The position numbers were made by a program, and so were the translations under genes. Shown in pieces: positions 27,592 through 34,930 of a stretch of DNA of 64,000 bases (the stretch's first letter is position 1; each line of letters opens with the position of its first letter). The notes beneath the pieces were generated by a model that was not told the origin of the DNA, did no database searches, and was given only the letters and a program-made list of their open reading frames with translations. This DNA is from an uncultured Lachnospiraceae bacterium (GTDB lineage Bacteria > Bacillota > Clostridia > Lachnospirales > Lachnospiraceae), in the NCBI GenBank assembly GCA_934432885.1, contig CAKRYY010000009.1:11646-75645 (forward strand). The letters are read 5' to 3'.

Positions 27592-28487
27592 ATGGCGTAA
27601 TCAATGTCTATAAGGAAAAGGGCTATACTTCACATGATGTGGTGGCAAAACTTCGCGGTATTTTAAAACAGAAGAAAATCGGGCATACCGGAACGCTTGA
27701 CCCCGAAGCAGAGGGGGTGCTGCCAGTATGTCTTGGAAATGCGACAAAGCTCTGCGATATGCTGACAGAGAAACGAAAAGAGTATATCGCAGAATTTCTC
27801 TGTGGAGTCGTAACAGACACGCAGGATATGACGGGAACTGTATTAAGCCGCAGTAAGACAGACTTAACAGAAGAGGCTGTGCGGACTGTAATCATGAGCT
27901 TTCTTGGAGAATCTGACCAGATTCCACCAATGTATTCTGCCTGCAAGGTAAATGGCAGACGGCTGTATGAGCTTGCACGGGAAGGTAAAGAGGTAGAGCG
28001 TAAGGCAAGGCGCATAACCATCTATGAGCTGGAAATACTTGGAATGGAACTGCCTAATGTAACCATCAGGGTTTTATGCTCAAAGGGAACCTATATCAGG
28101 ACACTCTGTCATGACATCGGACAGAAGCTTGGCTGCGGCGCTGCCATGCAGAGCCTGCTGCGCACGCGCGTAGAGCGGTTTACACTTGCAGATGCAAGAA
28201 GGCTGGATGAAATTAAGGAATTTTGGGAAAAGGACGAAATTGGGCGCATTTTGCTTCCTGTGGACGCTATGTTTGAAACGCTTCCGGCAATTACGGTAAC
28301 ACCGTTTTTTCTGACCGCCCTGCAGAATGGGAATCCGCTTTATCTGAGACAGATTAAAGGCAAGAGTGGCTGGATGGATGGAGAACAGACGAGAGTATAT
28401 GATGAAGCCGGAAAATTTTACGGCATTTATGCGTTTTTGGCTATGAAGGGAAGGTTTCAGCCTGTAAAAATGTTTTTGGAAGGATAG
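27585..28487 (+). CDS. truB: tRNA pseudouridine(55) synthase
   Basis: A 300-residue enzyme that isomerises U55 in the tRNA T-loop. Signatures: N-terminal NGVINVYKEKGYTSHDVV, the catalytic-Asp motif GHTGTLDPEAEGVLPVCLG, PPMYSACKVNGRRLYELAR and the C-terminal substrate region CSKGTYIRTLCHDIGQKLG. ATG 27585 has GGAG seven bases upstream and overlaps the nrnA stop. Followed after 10 bases by ribF, as in other Firmicutes. Confidence 0.96.
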   Translation: MLNGVINVYKEKGYTSHDVVAKLRGILKQKKIGHTGTLDPEAEGVLPVCLGNATKLCDMLTEKRKEYIAEFLCGVVTDTQDMTGTVLSRSKTDLTEEAVRTVIMSFLGESDQIPPMYSACKVNGRRLYELAREGKEVERKARRITIYELEILGMELPNVTIRVLCSKGTYIRTLCHDIGQKLGCGAAMQSLLRTRVERFTLADARRLDEIKEFWEKDEIGRILLPVDAMFETLPAITVTPFFLTALQNGNPLYLRQIKGKSGWMDGEQTRVYDEAGKFYGIYAFLAMKGRFQPVKMFLEG

Positions 28488-28497
28488 GGAAGTCAGC

Positions 28498-29415
28498 ATG
28501 CAGTTGATACAGCAGACGACAGAATTTATGCTGGATACGCCGAGCGCCGTTGCCATAGGAAAGTTTGACGGCATCCACAAAGGACATCAGGCGCTTTTGC
28601 AAAATGTGCTTTTGCAGAAGGAAAGGGGAAGAAGGGCTGTGGTCTTTACCTTTGACCCGCCGCCATCCATTCTTTTTGGAGACGGAGGACAAAAAGGACT
28701 TACGACAAAAGAGGAAAAACGCAGGATATTTGAAAAGCTGGGAATTGACGTACTGATAGAATTTCCTCTGACAAAAGAAACGGCAGCAATTTCGCCTCAG
28801 GATTTTGTGACAAAGCTTTTGGTCGGCAAGATGAATGCGGCTTATGTAGCCGCTGGAAGCGACCTTACCTTTGGCGATAAAGGCAGAGGAAACCGAAAGC
28901 TTCTTGAACAGCTTGGCAGTCAGCTTGGCTTTGAGGTAAAGGTTATTGAAAAAATCTGTATCGGTGGAAAAGAGGTCAGCTCCAGCCGGATAAGATGGGA
29001 AATTGAGCAGGGAAATATGGAGCAGGCAAAGGAGCTCATAGGCTTTCCTTACAGCGTGACGGGAACGGTGGTGCATGGCAGGCACTTGGGCAGCAGGCTC
29101 GGAATGCCGACAGTCAATCTCCTGCCGCCAAAGGACAAGCTTCTGCCTCCAAGAGGCGTCTATACCTCCTATGTTTCCTATGGTGGAAAGCATTATAAGA
29201 GCATCAGCAATGTTGGCTGTAAGCCGACAGTAAGTCAGGAGATGGTTTTAGGCGTGGAAACCTATCTTTATGATTTCAAGGAAGATATTTATGGGAAGCA
29301 GATTACGGTAAATCTGCTTTCTTTCAGAAGACCGGAGCGAAGGTTTGCCTCCGTCGAGGAACTGAAAGCGCAGATGCAACAGGACATTGAAGAAGGAAAG
29401 GGGTACATGCGATGA
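28498..29415 (+). CDS. ribF: Bifunctional riboflavin kinase / FAD synthetase
   Basis: A 305-residue enzyme converting riboflavin to FMN and FAD. The N-terminal nucleotidyltransferase half shows AIGKFDGIHKGHQALL and a later SSSRIRWEIEQG; the C-terminal riboflavin kinase half has GRHLGSRLGMPTVNL and ETYLYDFKEDIYGKQITV. RBS region GGAAG. Its stop overlaps the next ATG (ATGA), so the transporter downstream is co-translated. Confidence 0.95.
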   Translation: MQLIQQTTEFMLDTPSAVAIGKFDGIHKGHQALLQNVLLQKERGRRAVVFTFDPPPSILFGDGGQKGLTTKEEKRRIFEKLGIDVLIEFPLTKETAAISPQDFVTKLLVGKMNAAYVAAGSDLTFGDKGRGNRKLLEQLGSQLGFEVKVIEKICIGGKEVSSSRIRWEIEQGNMEQAKELIGFPYSVTGTVVHGRHLGSRLGMPTVNLLPPKDKLLPPRGVYTSYVSYGGKHYKSISNVGCKPTVSQEMVLGVETYLYDFKEDIYGKQITVNLLSFRRPERRFASVEELKAQMQQDIEEGKGYMR

Positions 29416-31055
29416 ATGTTTCCGTACTGCTGTCCATGATGGGCGGTCTGGGACTGTTTTTGTTCGGTATGCAGCTTATGAGTGATGGAATAGAAAAAGC
29501 TGCAGGCGCAAAATTAAGAGGAATTCTTGAGTTCTTTACAACAAACCGTTTTACAGGAATGCTGGTTGGTATTGTATTTACAGCACTTATACAGTCCTCC
29601 AGTGCCTGTACGGTTATGGTTGTCAGCTTTGTAAACTCCGGTCTGATGAATCTGTATCAGGCGGCGGGCGTAATTCTGGGCGCAAATATCGGTACGACGG
29701 TTACTTCGCAGCTCGTATCCTTTAATCTGTCAGAAATCGCTCCTGTTTTTCTTTTGGGTGGTGTACTGGCATCTTTATTTGTCAAAAATGATATGGTAAA
29801 GAAAATTGGGGAGATTGTGCTTGGATTCGGTGTTCTGTTTATGGGACTTTCCGGTATGTCGAGTGCGATGGCGGGATTAAAGGAAGACCCCAATATCGTA
29901 CAGCTATTTGCATCTTTAACCAGTCCATTTCTTGCAGTGCTTTTGGGAACTGTTTTAACGGCGATTATCCAGAGCTCGTCGGTTACGGTCAGCATCATTC
30001 TGCTGATGGCGAATCAGGGACTTCTGGCGCTGCCAATCTGTCTGTTTATTATTCTTGGCTGTAATATCGGCGCCTGCGCTTCGGCAATGTTAGCCTCCCT
30101 TGCGGGAAAGAAGGATGCAAAGCGGGCGGCAATGATTCACCTGCTCTTTAACATTGCAGGAACGGTTATCTTTTATTTCATTTTCCTTGCGGCGGTTGCG
30201 CCTGTTGTAGATTTTCTGGGAGCAATTTCCGGGCAGAATCCGGGAAGATGCGTTGCCAATGCGCATACGCTGATTAAAATTGCACAGGTTATCATGCTGT
30301 TTCCCTTCTCGGGGTTGCTTGTAAAGCTGACGTATTTCTTTGTTCCCGGTGATGATAAGAAGATTGGCTACCGAGACAGCTTCCAGCTGAAATACATTGG
30401 CGAAAAGGTTGTATTGAATCCGGCGACAGCAGTTGTGGACGGCATAAAGGAAATGGAACGGATGGCGTCTTTGGCGAGTGAAAATTTAAACCGTGCCATG
30501 AATGCGCTGATTACGCTGGATGAAGAGGATATTGAAGAGGTTTATGAGGTGGAAAAGAATATCAACTTCTTAAACCGCGCGATTACAAATTATCTGGTTA
30601 AGATTAACCAGACGACGCTGCCGGTAGAGGACCTTAAGAGCATCGGCGCGCTTTTCCATGTAGTCAATGATATTGAAAGAATCGGCGACCATGCAGAAAA
30701 TGTGGCTGACGCCGCCAGACAGCGGAAAGAAAGCGGGACGGTATTCAGCAAGGTTGCACAGCATGAGCTTGGTGAAATGATGGAAATGGTAAATAAAATC
30801 ATCCAGTATTCCGTAGATATGTTCGTAAAGAGCAATGAGGAGCACGTGGAAGATATTATGCGGCTGGAAAATGCCATTGATGAAAAGGAACGTGAGCTTC
30901 AGCGGCTTCATGTGGAGCGTCTGACCAAGAATCAGTGTACGCCGGAGGCGGGTATGCTGTTCTCGGATGTCGTGTCCGGGCTGGAACGTGTCGCAGACCA
31001 TGCAACGAATATTGCCTTTTCGATTCTGCACAATGATGCAGAGGAGAGCGCGTAA
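29412..31055 (+). CDS. Na/Pi cotransporter family protein with PhoU-like tail
   Basis: A 547-residue membrane protein with two NptA/PNaS repeats, each carrying the QSSS signature (LIQSSSACTVMVVSFVNSG and IIQSSSVTVSIILLMANQG), about eight TM helices in residues 1-310, and a cytosolic PhoU-like helical domain (about 335-540) with the repeated IERIGDHAENVAD and LERVADHATNIAF motifs. Family members import phosphate with sodium. Linked to ribF by an ATGA overlap; no clear terminator was seen before the next promoter at 31082. Confidence 0.9.
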   Translation: MNVSVLLSMMGGLGLFLFGMQLMSDGIEKAAGAKLRGILEFFTTNRFTGMLVGIVFTALIQSSSACTVMVVSFVNSGLMNLYQAAGVILGANIGTTVTSQLVSFNLSEIAPVFLLGGVLASLFVKNDMVKKIGEIVLGFGVLFMGLSGMSSAMAGLKEDPNIVQLFASLTSPFLAVLLGTVLTAIIQSSSVTVSIILLMANQGLLALPICLFIILGCNIGACASAMLASLAGKKDAKRAAMIHLLFNIAGTVIFYFIFLAAVAPVVDFLGAISGQNPGRCVANAHTLIKIAQVIMLFPFSGLLVKLTYFFVPGDDKKIGYRDSFQLKYIGEKVVLNPATAVVDGIKEMERMASLASENLNRAMNALITLDEEDIEEVYEVEKNINFLNRAITNYLVKINQTTLPVEDLKSIGALFHVVNDIERIGDHAENVADAARQRKESGTVFSKVAQHELGEMMEMVNKIIQYSVDMFVKSNEEHVEDIMRLENAIDEKERELQRLHVERLTKNQCTPEAGMLFSDVVSGLERVADHATNIAFSILHNDAEESA

Positions 31056-31081
31056 AATACAAAACCAATTCTTTCCATCCA

Positions 31082-31110
31082 TTGACATCGGCAGCTCCCT
31101 TTGTTACAAT
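31082..31110 (+). promoter_or_regulatory. Strong SigA promoter of the NlpC/P60 gene
   Basis: TTGACA (31082-31087), 17-bp spacer, TACAAT (31105-31110). The expected start of RNA is near 31117, only a few bases before the WalR-type box. Confidence 0.8.
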
Positions 31111-31120
31111 TTGCAACAGA

Positions 31121-31137
31121 TGTAATAATTCTGTAAC
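31121..31137 (+). promoter_or_regulatory. WalR-type direct-repeat box
   Basis: TGTAAT-AATTC-TGTAAC matches the WalR (YycF) consensus TGTWAH-N5-TGTWAH exactly. It begins 10 bases after the -10 element, a position that favours repression. The same box with nearly the same spacing stands at 60385-60401. Confidence 0.6.
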
Positions 31138-31158
31138 AAATTTGCACTGGGAGAAAAG

Positions 31159-32250
31159 ATGAAAAGAATTGTATGGAAATACGCTTTTGCATTTGGCGCA
31201 GCCCTCTTTTTTGGAATGGGAATGAAGGCAGAGGCAGCGTCTACAAGCGACATTATAAAAGCTGTTGCAGGACTTGACCGGGTTATGGCAAACGCCGAGG
31301 ATGAGCAGGAGCCTCTGATAGAGCTGCAGCAGGAGAACCTAACCGAAGAGGAGCAGCCTGAGCAGGAGAGTGAGGTGGATGCTTCTACGCTTCCCCCTTG
31401 TGAGGAAAATCTGTGGGGCTATACCAATCTTGGCATTGCGCAGGTGGACAACCACCTGAATGTGAGAAACAAGGCGGGAGAGGATGGAGAGCTGGTCGGC
31501 AAGATGACAAAGAATGCTGCCTGTGAAATCCTTTCCATAGATGGCGACTGGGCACAGGTTAAGTCCGGTAAGGTTGAGGGCTATGTGCATACCGATTATC
31601 TGCTGATGGGAAATGCGGCAAAGGAAAAAGCAAAAGAAGTTGTCTATACTGTGGCAAAGGTAGATACACAGACCCTTAAGGTGCGGGAGCAGCCAAACAC
31701 CGACTGTCCGGTTATCACACTGGTTGCACAGGATGAACGCCTTGAGGTGGTAGAGCAGAAGCCGGACGGCTGGGCAAAGATCATGCTGGATGATGAGGAA
31801 GCTTATGTATCGACAGATTACTGCATAATCGAACAGGAGCTTGAGACGGCAGTTACCATGAAGGAGCTTTTGTACGGAGGAGGAATTTCCAATACTAGAA
31901 TCGATCTGTGCCAGTATGCGAAGCAGTTTGTCGGCAATCCTTATGTATGGGGCGGAACCAGCCTGACGAATGGAGCGGACTGCTCTGGATTTGTGCAGAG
32001 CGTATTTAAGAAGTTTGGCGTATCCCTGCCGCGTTCCTCGAGAGAACAGATCGGCGTGGGAACCAAGATTTCTCTTGCGGATGCAAAGCCCGGTGACTTG
32101 ATTTTTTATGCGAAGGGCGGAACCATCAATCATGTGGCTCTTTATATCGGAAATGGACAGGTCGTACATGCCAGCAGCCCGAAAACGGGAATCCGTATTT
32201 CCAATGCAACCTACCGTACGCCGGCGGCTATTAAGCGTGTGCTTTCATAA
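31159..32250 (+). CDS. Secreted SH3b / NlpC-P60 cell-wall hydrolase
   Basis: A 363-residue exported protein: signal peptide (KRIVWKYAFAFGAALFFGMG, probably cut after AEA), an acidic Glu/Gln-rich linker, two bacterial SH3 domains (about 95-155 with VRNKAGEDGELVGKM, and 170-225 with VREQPNTDC), and a C-terminal NlpC/P60 domain (about 245-363). The catalytic triad is visible: Cys in NGADCSGFVQS, His in INHVALYIGNG, and the following HASSPKTG His. Such enzymes cut gamma-D-Glu-diaminopimelate bonds in peptidoglycan stems. Control by a WalR-like regulator is suggested by the box at 31121-31137. Confidence 0.93.
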   Translation: MKRIVWKYAFAFGAALFFGMGMKAEAASTSDIIKAVAGLDRVMANAEDEQEPLIELQQENLTEEEQPEQESEVDASTLPPCEENLWGYTNLGIAQVDNHLNVRNKAGEDGELVGKMTKNAACEILSIDGDWAQVKSGKVEGYVHTDYLLMGNAAKEKAKEVVYTVAKVDTQTLKVREQPNTDCPVITLVAQDERLEVVEQKPDGWAKIMLDDEEAYVSTDYCIIEQELETAVTMKELLYGGGISNTRIDLCQYAKQFVGNPYVWGGTSLTNGADCSGFVQSVFKKFGVSLPRSSREQIGVGTKISLADAKPGDLIFYAKGGTINHVALYIGNGQVVHASSPKTGIRISNATYRTPAAIKRVLS

Positions 32251-32255
32251 ACCAC

Positions 32256-32284
32256 TTTACATTTTGGAAAAGCTGTGATATACT
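32256..32284 (+). promoter_or_regulatory. SigA promoter of rpsO
   Basis: TTTACA (32256-32261), 17-bp spacer, TATACT (32279-32284). It gives a leader of about 85 bases. Confidence 0.7.
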
Positions 32285-32301
32285 AACCAAGTATGAAATT
32301 T

Positions 32302-32345
32302 GCCATCACTCAGGACAGGGATACTCCAGCCCGCTCTTAGTGATT
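32302..32345 (+). promoter_or_regulatory. Possible S15 leader hairpin
   Basis: CATCACT and AGTGATTG close a ~28-nt GC-containing interior just upstream of the rpsO RBS. S15 represses its own translation through varied leader RNAs in several bacteria; whether this one binds S15 is a guess. Confidence 0.35.
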
Positions 32346-32377
32346 GGTGTATTTTAAAATAACAGGAGGAAATGGAC

Positions 32378-32644
32378 ATGATTTCTAAGGAAAAGAAAAC
32401 AGCAATTATCAATGAGTATGCAAGAAGCGCTGGTGATACAGGTTCACCGGAGGTACAGGTTGCCGTTCTGACAGCAAGAATCCAGGAGCTGACAGAGCAC
32501 TTAAAGGCAAATCAGAAGGATCATCATTCCAGAAGAGGACTTTTGAAAATGGTAGGTCAGAGACGTGGTTTACTTGATTATTTAAAGAAAAAGGACATTA
32601 CAAGATACCGTGCCTTGATTGAAAAACTGGGACTCAGAAAATAA
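32378..32644 (+). CDS. rpsO: Small ribosomal subunit protein uS15
   Basis: An 88-residue protein of the small subunit, binding the three-way junction of 16S rRNA. ATG 32378 is chosen over 32372: AGGAGGA ends one base before the earlier ATG but seven before this one. Sequence runs [20 protein letters not shown], then [20 protein letters not shown] and [20 protein letters not shown], all conserved. Ends in a strong terminator ahead of pnp, the usual rpsO-pnp neighbour. Confidence 0.98.
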   Translation: MISKEKKTAIINEYARSAGDTGSPEVQVAVLTARIQELTEHLKANQKDHHSRRGLLKMVGQRRGLLDYLKKKDITRYRALIEKLGLRK

Positions 32645-32653
32645 AGAAACAGG

Positions 32654-32682
32654 AAAGGCGGATAGTTTTATCCGCCTTTTTT
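32654..32682 (+). terminator. Terminator after rpsO
   Basis: AAAGGCGGATA (32654-32664) pairs perfectly with TATCCGCCTTT (32669-32679) over a 4-nt loop, with six T at 32677-32682. Confidence 0.92.
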
Positions 32683-32703
32683 AGCTTATGCAACAGGCAA
32701 TAC

Positions 32704-32788
32704 CGGACAGAAGAGAGCTTCCGAGACCACTGAGGTGTATATATGAGCCGCATGTATACAGGTCAGTAGTTTCGGCATCTTCTGTCTG
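32704..32788 (+). promoter_or_regulatory. Long hairpin in the pnp leader
   Basis: One extended stem-loop of about 85 nt. Outer stem 32704-32714 with 32778-32788 (11 pairs, one G-U). Middle stem 32721-32733 with 32763-32775 (CCGA/TCGG, then ACTGA/TCAGT, with one mismatch and one G-U). Inner stem TGTATA/TATACA with TATG/CATG above it (32736-32745 with 32751-32760). It lies 35 bases before the pnp start and resembles an RNase III substrate, as in the E. coli pnp leader. Confidence 0.7.
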
Positions 32789-32823
32789 TTACCAATTATC
32801 TTATCAAAGAAAAGGAGAGAGAT

Positions 32824-34914
32824 ATGTACAAGGTTTACGAAATGGAACTTGCCGGACGTACCCTCAGAGTAGAGGTCGGCAAAGTAGGAAAACAGGCAAA
32901 TGGATGCGCATTTATGCAGTATGGGGAGACTACCGTGCTCAGTACGGCGACAGCCTCCGAAAAACCGAGAGACGGCATCGACTTTTTCCCGCTGAGTGTA
33001 GAATTTGAGGAAAAGCTCTATGCAGTTGGAAAAATCCCGGGTGGTTTTAACAAGAGAGAGGGAAAGGCTTCTGAAAATGCAATTCTGACAAGCCGTGTTA
33101 TCGACAGACCGATGCGTCCTTTATTCCCGAAGGATTACAGAAATGATGTTACGCTGAACAATATGGTTATGTCCGTTGACCCGCAGTGCCGCCCTGAGCT
33201 GGTAGCAATGCTGGGTGCTTCGATTGCAACCTGCATTTCCGATATCCCGTTTGACGGCCCCTGCGCAATGACACAGGTTGGCATGATTGATGGTGAATTT
33301 GTAATCAACCCGTCTCAGGAGCAGTGGAAAAAGGGAGATTTGAAGCTGACAGTTGCATCCACAAAAGAAAAAGTAATCATGATTGAGGCCGGCGCAAATG
33401 AGATTCCGGAATCCGAAATGATTGCAGCAATTTATAAAGCGCATGAAGTAAACCAGACAGTAATCGCTTTCATCGACAAGATCGTGGCTGAGATTGGCAA
33501 ACCGAAGCATACTTATACAAGCTGTGCAATTCCGGAAGAGATGTTTGCAAAAATAAAGGAAATCGTAACGCCTGCCGAGATGGAAGAAGCAGTATTTACA
33601 GATGAGAAGCAGGTACGCGAGGAAAATATCCGTCAGATTACAGAGCGTCTCGAGGAAGCCTTCGCAGAAAACGAAGAATGGCTTGCAGTGCTTGACGAGG
33701 CGATTTATCAGTATGAGAAAAAGACAGTCCGCAAGATGATTTTAAAGGATCACAAGCGTCCTGACGGACGTGAAATTACACAGATCCGTCCGCTGGCAGC
33801 AGAGGTAGACATTATTCCGAGAGTACATGGCTCTGCAATGTTTACACGTGGACAAACTCAGATCTGCAACGTAACGACGCTTGCGCCGTTATCTGAGGTA
33901 CAGAAATTAGATGGACTGGATGAAAACGAAGTAAGCAAACGCTATATGCACCATTATAATTTCCCGTCCTATTCCGTAGGCGAGACAAAGCCTTCCAGAG
34001 GACCGGGACGTCGTGAAATCGGTCACGGCGCGCTGGCAGAGAGAGCGCTCGTTCCAGTGCTTCCCTCTACCGAGGAGTTCCCTTATGCAATCCGTTCCGT
34101 ATCCGAGACCTTCGAGTCTAACGGCTCTACGTCAATGGGCTCTACCTGTGCATCCTGCATGTCCCTGATGGCAGCGGGTGTTCCGATTAAAAAGATGGTT
34201 GCAGGTATTTCCTGCGGTCTGGTAACAGGCGACACAGATGATGATTATGTGCTTTTGACAGATATTCAGGGACTTGAGGACTTTTTCGGTGATATGGACT
34301 TTAAGGTAACCGGTACGACAGACGGTATTACCGCAATCCAGATGGACATTAAGATTCACGGTCTGACAAGACCGATTGTTGAGGGTGCGATTGCAAGATG
34401 CCGTGAAGCAAGACTCTTTATCATGGATACCTGCATGAAGCCGGCTATTTCCGCACCGCGCACAGAGGTTGGCAAGTATGCGCCTAAGATTATTCAGATT
34501 AAGATTGACCCGGACAAGATTGGCGATGTTGTTGGACAGCGCGGTAAGACAATCAATACGATTATTGAGAGAACCGGCGTGAAGATTGATATTACAGATG
34601 ATGGCTCCGTTTCCGTATGCGGCACTGATCAGGCAATGATGGACCGTGCAGTGGATATGATTAAGATTATTACCACGGAGTTTGAGGCTGGACAGATTTT
34701 CACAGGTACAGTAGTCAGCATTAAGGAATTTGGTGCATTTATTGAATTTGCACCGGGCAAAGAGGGAATGGTTCACATTTCCAAGATTGCAAAGGAAAGA
34801 ATCAACCGTGTAGAGGATGTTCTGACACTGGGTGACAAGGTAACGGTTGTATGCTTAGGTAAGGACAAGATGGGCCGCATCAGCTTCTCCATGAAGGATG
34901 TAGCACAGCAGTAA
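32824..34914 (+). CDS. pnp: Polyribonucleotide nucleotidyltransferase (PNPase)
   Basis: A 696-residue phosphorolytic 3'-5' exoribonuclease. Two RNase PH domains (about 10-140 and 310-540) surround an all-helical linker; KH (IGDVVGQRGKTINTIIERTG) and S1 (GQIFTGTVVSIKEFGAFIEF) domains close the protein. Landmarks: RVIDRPMRPLFPKDYRNDV, FPSYSVGETKPSRGPGRREI and SNGSTSMGSTCASCMSLMAA. RBS AAGGAGAGAG. Probably controlled through the leader hairpin at 32704-32788; thrS follows after 16 bases. Confidence 0.98.
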   Translation: MYKVYEMELAGRTLRVEVGKVGKQANGCAFMQYGETTVLSTATASEKPRDGIDFFPLSVEFEEKLYAVGKIPGGFNKREGKASENAILTSRVIDRPMRPLFPKDYRNDVTLNNMVMSVDPQCRPELVAMLGASIATCISDIPFDGPCAMTQVGMIDGEFVINPSQEQWKKGDLKLTVASTKEKVIMIEAGANEIPESEMIAAIYKAHEVNQTVIAFIDKIVAEIGKPKHTYTSCAIPEEMFAKIKEIVTPAEMEEAVFTDEKQVREENIRQITERLEEAFAENEEWLAVLDEAIYQYEKKTVRKMILKDHKRPDGREITQIRPLAAEVDIIPRVHGSAMFTRGQTQICNVTTLAPLSEVQKLDGLDENEVSKRYMHHYNFPSYSVGETKPSRGPGRREIGHGALAERALVPVLPSTEEFPYAIRSVSETFESNGSTSMGSTCASCMSLMAAGVPIKKMVAGISCGLVTGDTDDDYVLLTDIQGLEDFFGDMDFKVTGTTDGITAIQMDIKIHGLTRPIVEGAIARCREARLFIMDTCMKPAISAPRTEVGKYAPKIIQIKIDPDKIGDVVGQRGKTINTIIERTGVKIDITDDGSVSVCGTDQAMMDRAVDMIKIITTEFEAGQIFTGTVVSIKEFGAFIEFAPGKEGMVHISKIAKERINRVEDVLTLGDKVTVVCLGKDKMGRISFSMKDVAQQ

Positions 34915-34930
34915 TGAACGGAGAATGGAT

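Noticed and set aside
28441..29193. Minus-strand open frame of 250 codons over truB/ribF
   Set aside because: Overlaps two conserved housekeeping genes and has non-protein-like composition.
31339..32169. Minus-strand open frame of 276 codons across the NlpC/P60 gene
   Set aside because: Shadow of a real coding gene with signal peptide and catalytic motifs; no RBS and no recognisable domain.
32688..33008. Plus-strand open frame of 106 codons before pnp
   Set aside because: It covers the leader hairpin and the first part of pnp in a different frame, with no family match.
34700..34930. T-box leader for thrS
   Set aside because: The upstream region is the pnp S1 domain coding sequence; no specifier loop or T-box sequence was found.
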